Source of the DNA: Rubrobacteraceae bacterium
GTDB lineage: Bacteria > Actinomycetota > Rubrobacteria > Rubrobacterales > Rubrobacteraceae
Assembly (NCBI GenBank): GCA_030448125.1
Contig: JAUJNO010000003.1
Span: forward strand, 229,648 to 293,647
Reading direction: 5' to 3'
DNA length: 64,000 nucleotides
A model generated the notes under the pieces. It saw nothing but the letters and a program-made list of their open reading frames with translations, searched no databases and was not told where the DNA came from. Positions 14,369-23,535 of the stretch are shown here, one piece after another. A program made the position numbers and the translations under genes. Every line of letters starts with the position of its first letter. Position 1 is the stretch's first letter.

Positions 14369-14606
14369 GTGGTGGATCTAGGACAAGCGCAAGAATATTT
14401 CATCGGCCACGTTGGAGACGGCAACTACCATCTGTTCCTCTACCTCGGCGTGGACGACGAGGACGGCTGGCGGCTGGAGCGCGTGCTGGAAGGGATAACC
14501 GTGAAGGCCCTCGCCGTGATGGCGGGAGATGAAGGAGCTGCTCGGCTCGACTGGGCTTCTGAACCCCGGCAAGGTACTACTGGAGTTGCAAAGGCAAACG
14601 CCCTGA
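14369..14606 (+). pseudogene. Remnant of FAD-linked oxidase C-terminus (D-lactate dehydrogenase/GlcD family)
   Basis: GHVGDGNYHLFLYLGVDDEDGWRLERVLEGITVKALAV in one frame, then MKELLGSTGLLNPGKVLLELQRQTP* in another. Confidence 0.65.
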
Positions 14607-14682
14607 GCCCCCGCGAACGTTGGTTTTTTCGCCGACCTACCTCGACCGGCCCTCCCCGAAATTCTCGGCGTACCAATTTGCT

Positions 14683-15600
14683 CTAGCGGTTCGCCCTATA
14701 CGGCTGCTCTCTTCGAGAGGTTTCCTCGGTGCCTTTGCCGCCGTCCTTACCGCGCCGCTTGCTTTGCCGACGCTGGTAAGCCACGACCGCCAGAAAGAGC
14801 GCCGCGGCGAGCACGACCGCGAGCACGAGGGCGTCCGGGACGCTGTTGGTGAACGATCTGGCCCACTGCTCAGCGGCGTAGGCCACGTCCACGGCCCCGT
14901 TCTCCTCGTAGAGACCAGAGAGGGCGGAGGTTCCCTCGTAGGCTATAAAGACCGCCCCGAGCAGGACGAACATCAACCCCGAGACGAGGTTCGTGGTGTG
15001 GACTCGCAGGGGGCCTAAGGAGAGCTCCCGGCCTCGCAGCCACGGGCGGCGTCCGAGATCGAAGCGGTCCCAGAGGGCCGCTATGATAAAGAGGGGGGCG
15101 ACCATCCCGAGGGCGTAGATCGCGAGCAGGCTCGCTCCCCGAAAGACCTGCCCCGAGGAGGCCGCGACGGTCAGGACCGCGCCAAGAATGGGACCGGAGC
15201 AGAAGCCGGCGAACCCGTAGACGGCGCCCAGGGCGAAGGTCGCCCCCGCGGACTCTCCACGAATCTTCCCCGAAAGGCGGGAGATGGGGCCGAGGTCGAA
15301 GCCGCGTCCGAGGATCTGCAGCACCCCGAGCGCGATGATGACGAGGCCGGAGACCGCTATGAGCGTGCTCCGCTCCCCGTAGACGAGCCGGCTTACGGCA
15401 GAGATGCCCATTCCCAGAGGCACGAGCGTCGCGGCGAGCCCGACGTAGAAGATGGCGGTTTTTGTGAGGAGTGCCTTGCGCGACTGGAAGGCGTAGGCGA
15501 AGAAGGCCGGCAAGAGCAGGGCGCTGCACGGGCTCAACAGCGAGAGGATGCCCCCGAAGAAAGCCGCGAGGTAGGAGACCTCAAGCACCCTCGATCCCAC
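14683..15600 (-). CDS. CcdA-like cytochrome c biogenesis/thiol transport protein
   Basis: YLAAFFGGILSLLSPCSALLLPAFFAYAF...YGFAGFCSGPILGAVLTV. Confidence 0.8.
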   Translation of the reverse strand: MGSRVLEVSYLAAFFGGILSLLSPCSALLLPAFFAYAFQSRKALLTKTAIFYVGLAATLVPLGMGISAVSRLVYGERSTLIAVSGLVIIALGVLQILGRGFDLGPISRLSGKIRGESAGATFALGAVYGFAGFCSGPILGAVLTVAASSGQVFRGASLLAIYALGMVAPLFIIAALWDRFDLGRRPWLRGRELSLGPLRVHTTNLVSGLMFVLLGAVFIAYEGTSALSGLYEENGAVDVAYAAEQWARSFTNSVPDALVLAVVLAAALFLAVVAYQRRQSKRRGKDGGKGTEETSRREQPYRANR

Positions 15601-16312
15601 CTCCGGCCTTCCGCAGCTCCTCCTCTATCACCTGCTCGAAGGCTTCCAGGGGCTGTGGGCCAACGAGCACCTGCTCGTTCACGGTGAAGCTCGGGGTGCC
15701 CTGTATCCCCGCGTCCTGGGCCTCTCGCAGGTCTCGCTGTACTACCGGCTCGAACCTGCCCGAGGTCAGGCCAGACTCGAAGCTTTCGGCATCTAGCCCG
15801 ATCTCCCGGGCGAGGTCTACGAGCTTCTCGTCGGAGAAGGTCCCGCCGTTGATCGAGCCCTGGTTTTGGTAGAGGGCGTCGTGGTACTCCCAGAACTTGC
15901 CCTGCTCCTGGGCCGCCCTCGCGGCCTGCGCCGCGGTCCTGGATTCCTCCCCGAGGTAGGCGAAGTCGCGCCACTCGAACCTTACCTTTCCGTCCTCGAC
16001 GTATCTCTGCACCAACTCTGGTTCCACCTCACGGGCGAACTTGCCGCAGAACCCTCACTGATAGTCGGCGTACTCGGTCAGGACGACCGGAGCGTTCTCG
16101 TCACCCAGGCTCGGGTGATCCAGGTCCACCGATGCCTGCTCCTGGCCGCCGGCCTGCGGCTCGGCGCCCTGCTCCCCGGCCGTGCCGCCGCAGGAGACGG
16201 CGGCGAGGACGAGCAGCGCGAGGCCCGCGAGGAGCCCGGCGAGGAGTGGCCACGCCGGCCTCCCTATCTCGGGCCGCGTGTATATCTCCAGGCTTTCCTT
16301 CTCTCTTCTCAA
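15581..16312 (-). CDS. DsbA-family exported thioredoxin-fold protein with in-frame TGA (16055-16057) at first active-site Cys position
   Basis: ORFs 16055..16312 and 15581..16027 are in the same frame: ...APVVLTEYADYQ-(TGA)-GFCGKFAREVEPELVQRYVEDGKVRFEWRDF...GIQGTPSFTVNEQ; only one stop interrupts 244 codons. Confidence 0.7.
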
Positions 16313-16516
16313 AGATCGCCCCTAAACTTCGTCGAGAACCAGGCTTTCATGCGTGCGAGAAGCTCCAGGTACCCGAGAAAATGGTCAACGTCGACTCTCA
16401 TTAATAATATACGATCCCATCGACCGTATGGATTACCGGGCGTTCGCCCGATCGTATGACCACCACCGAAGGAGGGTTGCCTTCGGAAATTTTTTCGAGA
16501 ATCCCCCGAAAAGGGC

Positions 16517-16544
16517 TAAAGTTCTTCCGCGATCGTGTCGATGA
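16517..16544 (+). promoter_or_regulatory. Sigma-28 (FliA/WhiG)-like promoter candidate
   Basis: TAAAGTTC-N12-GTCGATGA resembles TAAAGTTT-N11-GCCGATAA; 30 nt upstream of ATG at 16575. Confidence 0.35.
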
Positions 16545-16574
16545 CCATAAGGTAAGCGAGCGGACAGGAAAAGT

Positions 16575-17014
16575 ATGAAGAGGATAACTTTACTTGCATT
16601 GGTCGGGGTGTTGGCGATCGCGCTGGCGGCTGGGGCTGCGGTGGCCGCGCCCGGCAAGGGTAAGGGGGGACGAAGGATAAAGTCGTCACTTACACTCTCT
16701 TCGGCACCGCCACGGCGGTGGGCGAGGGTTCCGTCACGGTTGACGTGGAGAAGGGCAACAGGGCCGCCCGCGGCAAGTTCGTGGGTCAGGAACCGGCGAC
16801 TTTCGCCGTCAACTCCGCAACGAAGATCGAGCGCAACGACGAGGACGCCGGCCTCACCGACGTTCAGGTCGGCGACGAGGTGAAGATCCAGTCCAAGGCG
16901 CCCGCGTCCGCTACGACCTTTACCGCTCGCCAGCTCCAGGCCGAAGGGCCCGAGCCGGCGCCCGATCCCGGCGCCACGGACCCTGGCGTCACCGATCCTG
17001 GTACCGTCTCGTAG
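16575..17014 (+). pseudogene. Small exported protein, apparent frameshift in a G6 tract
   Basis: Signal peptide MKRITLLALVGVLAIALAAGAAVAAPGKGKGG in one frame; adding one G gives TKDKVVTYTLFGTATAVGEGSVTVDVEKGNRAARGKFVG... in the other. Confidence 0.65.
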
Positions 17015-17030
17015 CGATCTATATTTTCTG

Positions 17031-17058
17031 GCCGGGCCCTTCGGGACCCGGCTTTTTT
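17031..17058 (+). terminator. Rho-independent terminator
   Basis: GCCGGGCCCTTCGGGACCCGGCTTTTTTG. Confidence 0.75.
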
Positions 17059-17179
17059 GTTGCCTGCCCTCGCTCCACGGTCCGAAGTTGGCATCCGAGC
17101 TCTCGCCGGGCCCCGAGCACGGTTATCTTCCGTTCGCTACTCCCCGCGCCACGGGCTATATAATCGGGGATCACGATGA

Positions 17180-18052
17180 ATGCAAGCATCCTACAAATCG
17201 CCGCGGCCCCTCGGCCGTGACCGCTACCTTACGGAGAATCCCGGAGCAAGGAGGCATCTCTTGAAGCTTGAAAGCAGTCGTCCTGACGGCCATCCTGAAT
17301 TCTCGGGACCTTACCGGACGATCCTGGTAGCTCTGCTCGTGCTCGCGTCGCTAACGCTCTTTGTCGCTTGCGGCGGGGAGACGGCGGGAGGTGGAGACGA
17401 AGCGGAGTCGCCCGAGGAGGAGACGGGGAGCTCCGAGGAGGCGGCCGGCGGCGAGACTTCGGCCGAAGGGACGTCGGGCGAGGTCGCGCTCACCCCGGCC
17501 GAGGCCACGGTCGGCCCGGACGAGAACTCGAACATGCTACCGGCAGGGGGGAGGGAGCCGGATCCGGACCAGCCCCCGCCGGAGGACCCGCCCGAGGGAG
17601 TACGGACCTTCCCGGCGACCACCAACGAGAGCGTCGAAGGTTCTATCTCCTACGACCGAGACCCTCCTACCAACGGGGACCACGCCCCGATCTGGCAGAA
17701 CTGCGGCTTCTACAGAGAGCCTGTCGAGAACGAGACCGCCGTGCATAGCATGGACCACGGCGTGGTCTGGATTACCTACCGGCCGGACCTGCCGGCCGAT
17801 CAGATCGAGACCCTGCGCGGGTTGGGCCAGGAGGAGTACGTGCTGGTCAGCCCGTACTCTGGGCTCTCCTCACCCGTGGTCGCCACCGCCTGGAGAAACC
17901 AGCTAGAGCTCGAAGGGGCCGACGACCCCCGCCTCAGGCAGTTCGTGGACCAGTTCCGAATCCTCGAGACGGCGCCTCTCTCCGGAAACAAATGTTTTAA
18001 CGGCCGCGGAGAGCCCGAGGTGGCACCTCCGAGCGCGCAGCAGGAGGCCTAG
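17180..18052 (+). CDS. DUF3105 lipoprotein-like exported protein
   Basis: ISYDRDPPTNGDHAPIWQNCGFYREPVENETAVHSMDHGVVWITYRPDLP; hydrophobic segment and Cys near N-terminus; start uncertain. Confidence 0.8.
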   Translation: MQASYKSPRPLGRDRYLTENPGARRHLLKLESSRPDGHPEFSGPYRTILVALLVLASLTLFVACGGETAGGGDEAESPEEETGSSEEAAGGETSAEGTSGEVALTPAEATVGPDENSNMLPAGGREPDPDQPPPEDPPEGVRTFPATTNESVEGSISYDRDPPTNGDHAPIWQNCGFYREPVENETAVHSMDHGVVWITYRPDLPADQIETLRGLGQEEYVLVSPYSGLSSPVVATAWRNQLELEGADDPRLRQFVDQFRILETAPLSGNKCFNGRGEPEVAPPSAQQEA

Positions 18053-18225
18053 AGCCACACGAGGTGCTCGGGCCTCTGGGTCTCGCCCCACTCGTGGCCG
18101 GGACCTGTGTCTGGCAGCGCGGCAAACCGAAGCAGGATGCGGATGACGCATGACAGGTCAGCCCTCACCCTCTTGCTGGCAACTGAGGGCTGACTGCTGA
18201 AAGCCAAAAAGCCGGAGGCTTTAGA

Positions 18226-18411
18226 TCACATCCCGGGTATGGGCACGCTCTCGAATTCTTCTTTGTCAGCGCCGCAGTCGGGGCACTGCTCTGGGAGTTC
18301 GCCCTCGACGCTGTAGCCGCAGACAGTGCAGGCCCAGTTCATGGCGTCGACTTCGCCCACTGCCTCGGGGTCCGGCTTCTCGCCGCCCACGCCGCGCACC
18401 TCGTCGGTCAT
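18226..18411 (-). CDS. Rubredoxin-like small protein
   Basis: WACTVCGYSVEGELPEQCPDCGADKEEFE (two CxxC knuckles). Confidence 0.8.
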   Translation of the reverse strand: MTDEVRGVGGEKPDPEAVGEVDAMNWACTVCGYSVEGELPEQCPDCGADKEEFESVPIPGM

Positions 18412-18724
18412 AGTGGATCTCCTCTCCTTATAGGATCGACGAGTCTATTATGTCACCGAAGGGGGTCTCGGGCTTCGTCATCCTCTACTACGACTCGCTC
18501 GCTACCCTGGGATGGGTAGCCGCGCTCTGTACGGCGGATGAATTGGTCATGCTGGCGCTCTGTACGCGTACCGGAGGCCCGTACAAGAAGCCGGATCAGG
18601 GACAGGCCGGGATGGCTTACGAGTATTAGGTAGGCTCGGTCCGCGGCGGCTACCGAGAAGGCCTTTGCTCGCCGGTATCGTAGGCGTCACCTTCCGCGCT
18701 CCGGTAGGCTGCCGGCCCGGCCTC

Positions 18725-20467
18725 TTACTTGCGCCACTCGCGGGAGATCGCCACCTCTACCTCGGCGGGAACCTTTTTGAGGAGTTTCCCTCCGGCCCGG
18801 GTCATGGCTGCTTTGATCTTCTCGGAGACTTCCGGCGCTATCTCCTCGGCGCACTCGATGACGAACTCGTCGTGGATGCAGTTTATGAGCCGGGCGTCGA
18901 GCCCCCGTAGCTCCTGGCGGACGTAGGCCAGAGCCACCTTGGCGATGTCGGCGCTCGCCCCTTGTACGGGGTAGTTCATCGCCTCGCGCCGCATTCCGCC
19001 CTTCGCCAGCGAGTCCATCCCCGAAGGATCCGGGAACTTCCTCACGCGCCCCGAGAGCGTCCGCAGCGTGCGCGTCTTCACCGCCCTCGCCGCGGTGCTC
19101 TGCAGGTACCGCTGGACCTTGGGGTAGTTAGCGAAGTACTCGTCTATGAGGCCGCGTGCGCGCCCCTCGTCGGTGCCGAGCTGGGCCGAGAGGCTCTTCG
19201 CCCCGCGCCCGTAGGCCAGCCCGAAGTTGATGCGTTTCGCCGCCGAACGCTGCTCCTTCGTCACCGCGTCCTTCTCGACGCCGAACATCGTCGCCGCCGT
19301 CACCCGGTGCAGGTCCTCGCCCTCCTGGAACGCCCGGACGAAGCCCGGATCCTCGGATACCTCCGCGAGTATACGCAGCTCTATCTGCGAGTAGTCGGCG
19401 ATGACGAGCGTGTTGCCCCTCTCCGCGACGAAACAGCTCCGGAACTCGTCCTCGTGCGGTATCTGCTGGATGTTCGGGCTCGTGCAGGCAAGCCGGCCCG
19501 TGGGAACGCGGCACTGTAAGAAGTTAGCGTGGATACGGCCGGTCTTCGGGTTGATGAAGCTTGGGTAGGTTTCGAGATAGGTGCCGAGCCTCTTCTGGAG
19601 CTCACGGTACTCGAGGAGGAGCCGGGCGGCGGGGTGATCTACCTTCAAAAGCGTCCAGACCCTCGTGTCCGGGAGGTCCACACCCAGGGAGCGGAAGGCG
19701 TCCATGATCTGGCGCGGACTGTTCAGGTTCAATCGCGGTCCCAGGCCCGGCAACATCCCGTCGGGTTCGGGGAACTGCTCTTCGACCGCCAGAGCCGCCG
19801 CGTCCCGCCGCTCGCGGACCGTCTTCTCGAGCTCCTTCCACTTCTGGACGTCGAGCTTTATCCCCGCGAGCTCCATCTCGGCGATCGCCGCGACCGCCTG
19901 GAACTCTATCTTCGAGACGGCGCCGAGCTTCTCCTCCTCGAGCTCCTCCGCCAGACGCTCGCGCAGGGGTAGCAGGACGGCGGCGTCGCGGGCGGCGTAC
20001 TCGATCTGGGCCTCCGAGAGCCTCCCGGACCAGTCCTCCATCCGGGCCGACTTGTCCAGCTCGATGCCCGCGTACCGCTCGGCGACCGCTTCGAGGGAGA
20101 AAGACGGGCCCTGGTCCCCGCCGGCCAGTAGCTGGGCGGCGAGCATCGTGTCGAAGATGGGGGAGAGCGAGATGCCGTGCTCGGCTATGAGGAAGGAGTA
20201 GTCAAATTTGGCGTTTTGCAGCACCTTCACCGGCCCGTCCTCCAGGACCTCCTTTAGCGGCGCGAGGTTCCCGGTCCCGAACACGTCCACGACGAAGGTC
20301 TCGTCCGGGGTGGCGAGCTGCAGGAGGCGTATCCGGCCATCGCGGGGGGAGAGGCCCGTGGTCTCGGAGTCCACGCCTATAAACTCGACCTCTTCGAGGG
20401 TCTTCGCGATGCCGCCAAGATCCGCGGCGTCCGTGATGAGCGTATGGTTCGCGAGGCGTTCTTCCAC
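18725..20467 (-). CDS. Family A DNA polymerase with 3'-5' exonuclease domain, no 5' nuclease domain
   Basis: FIGVDSETTGLSPRDG, ARDAAVLLPL; polymerase motifs DYSQIELRILAEVS, KRINFGLAYGRGAKSL, CIHDEFVIE. Confidence 0.92.
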   Translation of the reverse strand: MEERLANHTLITDAADLGGIAKTLEEVEFIGVDSETTGLSPRDGRIRLLQLATPDETFVVDVFGTGNLAPLKEVLEDGPVKVLQNAKFDYSFLIAEHGISLSPIFDTMLAAQLLAGGDQGPSFSLEAVAERYAGIELDKSARMEDWSGRLSEAQIEYAARDAAVLLPLRERLAEELEEEKLGAVSKIEFQAVAAIAEMELAGIKLDVQKWKELEKTVRERRDAAALAVEEQFPEPDGMLPGLGPRLNLNSPRQIMDAFRSLGVDLPDTRVWTLLKVDHPAARLLLEYRELQKRLGTYLETYPSFINPKTGRIHANFLQCRVPTGRLACTSPNIQQIPHEDEFRSCFVAERGNTLVIADYSQIELRILAEVSEDPGFVRAFQEGEDLHRVTAATMFGVEKDAVTKEQRSAAKRINFGLAYGRGAKSLSAQLGTDEGRARGLIDEYFANYPKVQRYLQSTAARAVKTRTLRTLSGRVRKFPDPSGMDSLAKGGMRREAMNYPVQGASADIAKVALAYVRQELRGLDARLINCIHDEFVIECAEEIAPEVSEKIKAAMTRAGGKLLKKVPAEVEVAISREWRK

Positions 20468-20541
20468 GGAGAGATTCTAGCAGGGGGCCGTAGGATAAAC
20501 GGAATTACATAACGGTCCCGGCGGTAGGGTAAACTCTTAGT

Positions 20542-21651
20542 ATGGGCGGTTCCTTCAAGATAGGACGGGTGTTCGGCATAGACGTAAAGGTTCACTGGAC
20601 CTTCTTCTTGCTGCTCGCCTTCTTCGCCTACGTCGGTTACCGGGATTCGGGTGATCCGCTCACGGCGCTCGTCACCGCCGCCATAATAGTGGCGCTGTTC
20701 TTCTGCGTCCTATTGCATGAGTTCGGCCATTCGCTCGTGGCCCAACGTCTCGGCATCGAGGTCCCGGATATAACCCTTCTGCCCATAGGCGGCCTCGCCC
20801 GCCTCAAGAACCTGCCCGAAAAGCCTGCAGACGAGGTGAAGATAGCCATCGCGGGGCCCCTGGTGAACGTCGTGCTCGCCCCGATATTCTTCGGTCTGGC
20901 CTTGCTGCTTGGGGCTAACCTACTGAACCCGGCCAACATACTGGAAGGCGCCGGCTCGTTGGGTGAGGTTCTGGTCTATCTGGGTTACATAAACGTCGTC
21001 CTCGCCGTCTTCAACTTGATCCCCGCGTTCCCGATGGACGGCGGCCGGGTTTTGCGTGGTCTGCTGGCGACCCGCCTGGGGCCCGTGCGGGCGACGGACA
21101 TCTCCTCCGGCGTCGGCCAGTTCTTCGCCATCGCCTTCTTCCTGGTCGGACTGCTAACCGGGAACTTCTTGCTCCTCCTCATCGCGGTCTTTATCTTCTT
21201 TGGGGCGAGCGGCGAGACCCAGATGGTGCGCCAGCGGGAGATGATGCGCGGTCTGAACGTCTCGGATGTGATGGGCACGAAGCCCCGCACCGAGACCGTA
21301 ACCCCTTACCACAACTTCGGGCAGGTCCTCGATGCCGTGCTCCACGGCTACCAGGAAGACTTCCCCGTGGTCAACGAAGACGGCGGGCTCGCGGGCATCA
21401 TCACGCGCAAGGAGATACTCTCCGCCGCCCACTCCCCGGACCGCTACACGAGCGTCCGCGACCTGATGAAGACGGACGTCCCGACGATCTCCCCGGACGC
21501 CGACCTCTTCACGGACGGCTACCGTACCCTGCAGGAGAGCGGCCTGCGAGCCCTCCCCGTGGTCGAGAACGGCGAGCTGGTCGGTATGCTAACCGTCGAC
21601 GACGTGGGCCAGGCGAGCCTCCTGCGCGACCTTCGCAAGCAACAGTACTGA
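20542..21651 (+). CDS. Site-2 protease family (M50) metalloprotease with CBS domains
   Basis: LLHEFGHSLVAQRLGIEVPDITLLPIGGLARL, NLIPAFPMDGGRVLRGLLA, two C-terminal CBS repeats. Confidence 0.9.
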   Translation: MGGSFKIGRVFGIDVKVHWTFFLLLAFFAYVGYRDSGDPLTALVTAAIIVALFFCVLLHEFGHSLVAQRLGIEVPDITLLPIGGLARLKNLPEKPADEVKIAIAGPLVNVVLAPIFFGLALLLGANLLNPANILEGAGSLGEVLVYLGYINVVLAVFNLIPAFPMDGGRVLRGLLATRLGPVRATDISSGVGQFFAIAFFLVGLLTGNFLLLLIAVFIFFGASGETQMVRQREMMRGLNVSDVMGTKPRTETVTPYHNFGQVLDAVLHGYQEDFPVVNEDGGLAGIITRKEILSAAHSPDRYTSVRDLMKTDVPTISPDADLFTDGYRTLQESGLRALPVVENGELVGMLTVDDVGQASLLRDLRKQQY

Positions 21652-21664
21652 GGGCGCAGCCGGT

Positions 21665-22606
21665 TTGAGCGACCTCTTACCGCGCGTCGTCTCCCTCATT
21701 CCCGGCGCTACCGAGATACTCCACTTCGTCGGCGCCGGCGAAGCCCTCGTCGGGGTGACCCACGAGTGCGACTACCCTCCCGGCGTCGAGAAGCTCCCCA
21801 GGCTGACCGGCGTCTCCGTAGACCATCACTCTATGACCAGCGCCGAGATAGACGCCGCCATCGGGGAGCGTCTTACGGACACGGGCAGCATCTACTCCCT
21901 CGACGCGAAGCTCCTCGAAGAGCTGGAGCCCGACCTCGTCCTGACCCAGGGTCTCTGCGACGTCTGCGCCGTCTCCTTGAACATCGTCGAGCAGGCCGCG
22001 GCCGGCCTCCAGGAAACACCCCGCATCCTCTCCACGAACCCGACGTCTCTGGATGAGGTGCTCGAAGCGACCGTCGAGGTCGGTGATGCCGTCGGTCGCG
22101 GCGCGGAGGCCCGCGCGAAGGTCGCCGCCCTGCGCGAGCGGCTGGCCCGGGTGGAAGAAGCGGTGGCAGGATTACCCCGGCCGCGCGTCGGTTGTATCGA
22201 GTGGCTCGACCCGCCGATAAGCGCCGGTCACTGGATCCCCGAGATGGTCCGGCTCGCCGGCGGCGAGGAGCTCTTCGCCGGAGCGGGCGAGCCCTCCAGA
22301 CGCCTCTCCTGGAGTGAGGTCTTCGAGGCGGCGCCCGAGGTCCTCGTACTCATGCCCTGCGGTTTCGACGCGGCGCGCGCCGCCGGGGAGGCCCGCGTCT
22401 TGCCGGAGCTTACCGGATGGAAGGATCTCCCGGCGGTCGAGCACGGACGGGTCTGGGCGGTGGACGCAAACTCCTACTTCAGCCGCCCAGCGCCCCGGCT
22501 CGTCGAAGGGGTGGAGATCCTGGCTCGCATCCTCCATCCAGAAGCTTTACCCGGCGTGCCGGAGCCGGAAGACGCGGCGCGTTTCGCCGTCCCGGTTCGC
22601 CGTTAG
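21665..22606 (+). CDS. BtuF-like cobalamin-binding protein
   Basis: RVVSLIPGATEILHFVGAGEALVGVTHECDYPPGVEKLPRLT; DPPISAGHWIPEMVRLAGG. Confidence 0.8.
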   Translation: MSDLLPRVVSLIPGATEILHFVGAGEALVGVTHECDYPPGVEKLPRLTGVSVDHHSMTSAEIDAAIGERLTDTGSIYSLDAKLLEELEPDLVLTQGLCDVCAVSLNIVEQAAAGLQETPRILSTNPTSLDEVLEATVEVGDAVGRGAEARAKVAALRERLARVEEAVAGLPRPRVGCIEWLDPPISAGHWIPEMVRLAGGEELFAGAGEPSRRLSWSEVFEAAPEVLVLMPCGFDAARAAGEARVLPELTGWKDLPAVEHGRVWAVDANSYFSRPAPRLVEGVEILARILHPEALPGVPEPEDAARFAVPVRR

Positions 22607-22656
22607 GCCCGATCTCGTTCGCGCCCGCGGGCCCTGTCCGCTAGACTGCCTCACCT

Positions 22657-23259
22657 ATGAGGGTGATCGTCGAGGAAATAGAGACGCTGGTCTCCCGGGC
22701 GGGGACGCACCCGATCTGGGGCTACACTCACTGCCTGAGGGTCTTTGAGCTGGCCGAGGAGTTGGCGAGAGCGGAACGGCTGGACTATGACCCGGAGATC
22801 CTGCGCCTCTCGGCCCTCCTGCACGACATCGGGCTGTACCGCGCCTACTCGCTGCGGGAGGGCACCGACCACGCCCGGCGCTCCGTGGCGGTGGCCGCGC
22901 GGCTTCTGCGTGACGGAGACTTCCCCCCGCAGGCCACCCGGGTCGTCCTGGACGCCATAGAGCATCACCCGCCGGGCGTCGCCCCGGGCCGCTCGGCGGT
23001 GGCAGCCCTCCTCAAGGACGCCGTCGCCCTCGACTACCTCGGCGCCGTGGGGCTCGGCAGGGTGCTCGCGATGGTCGGCCTCGAAGAGGACGTCCAGGAC
23101 CTCGCGGCGGCGGTACGGCACGCCATGAGCCTCCGCCGCACCCTCCCGGACCTCCTCTACTTCGACGCGTCCCGCCACCTCGCCCACGAACGCGTCCTGG
23201 AAATGGACCGCTTCTTCGCGAGTCTGGAGAACGCAACGAACAATCTGAAGCTACTATAG
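22657..23259 (+). CDS. HD-domain hydrolase
   Basis: HPIWGYTHCLRVFELAEELARAE...LSALLHDIGLYRAY...DHARRSVAVAARLL. Confidence 0.8.
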   Translation: MRVIVEEIETLVSRAGTHPIWGYTHCLRVFELAEELARAERLDYDPEILRLSALLHDIGLYRAYSLREGTDHARRSVAVAARLLRDGDFPPQATRVVLDAIEHHPPGVAPGRSAVAALLKDAVALDYLGAVGLGRVLAMVGLEEDVQDLAAAVRHAMSLRRTLPDLLYFDASRHLAHERVLEMDRFFASLENATNNLKLL

Positions 23260-23535
23260 CCGGTATAGCCGGGCCGCGCCGAGCCCGACGGCGGGCTCTG
23301 GCCTTCGAGAAGGCGACCGAGGAGGCGCACCGCTACAAGGAGGAGCTGGTTCTGAAGGATTAGAGCCGTACCAGTTGTTTACCGAGTTGGGGTCCTTTAG
23401 GGCTTCGGCTCTTTTCGAGTTTTGCTGGATGGCAAGACGGGCAAGCTAGATCGCGCTGGTCTAAGGTTGGGGATTGCTCGGTTCGCCTCTTCCGGCTTTT
23501 TGGTATCGCAAGCGAGGGAAGGAGCGAACCTCTAC

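Noticed and set aside
18450-18629. 59-aa ORF MSPKGVSGFVILYYDSLATLGWVAALCTADELVMLALCTRTGG...
   Set aside because: No recognisable family, no clear RBS; could be a chance ORF between rubredoxin and the polymerase gene.
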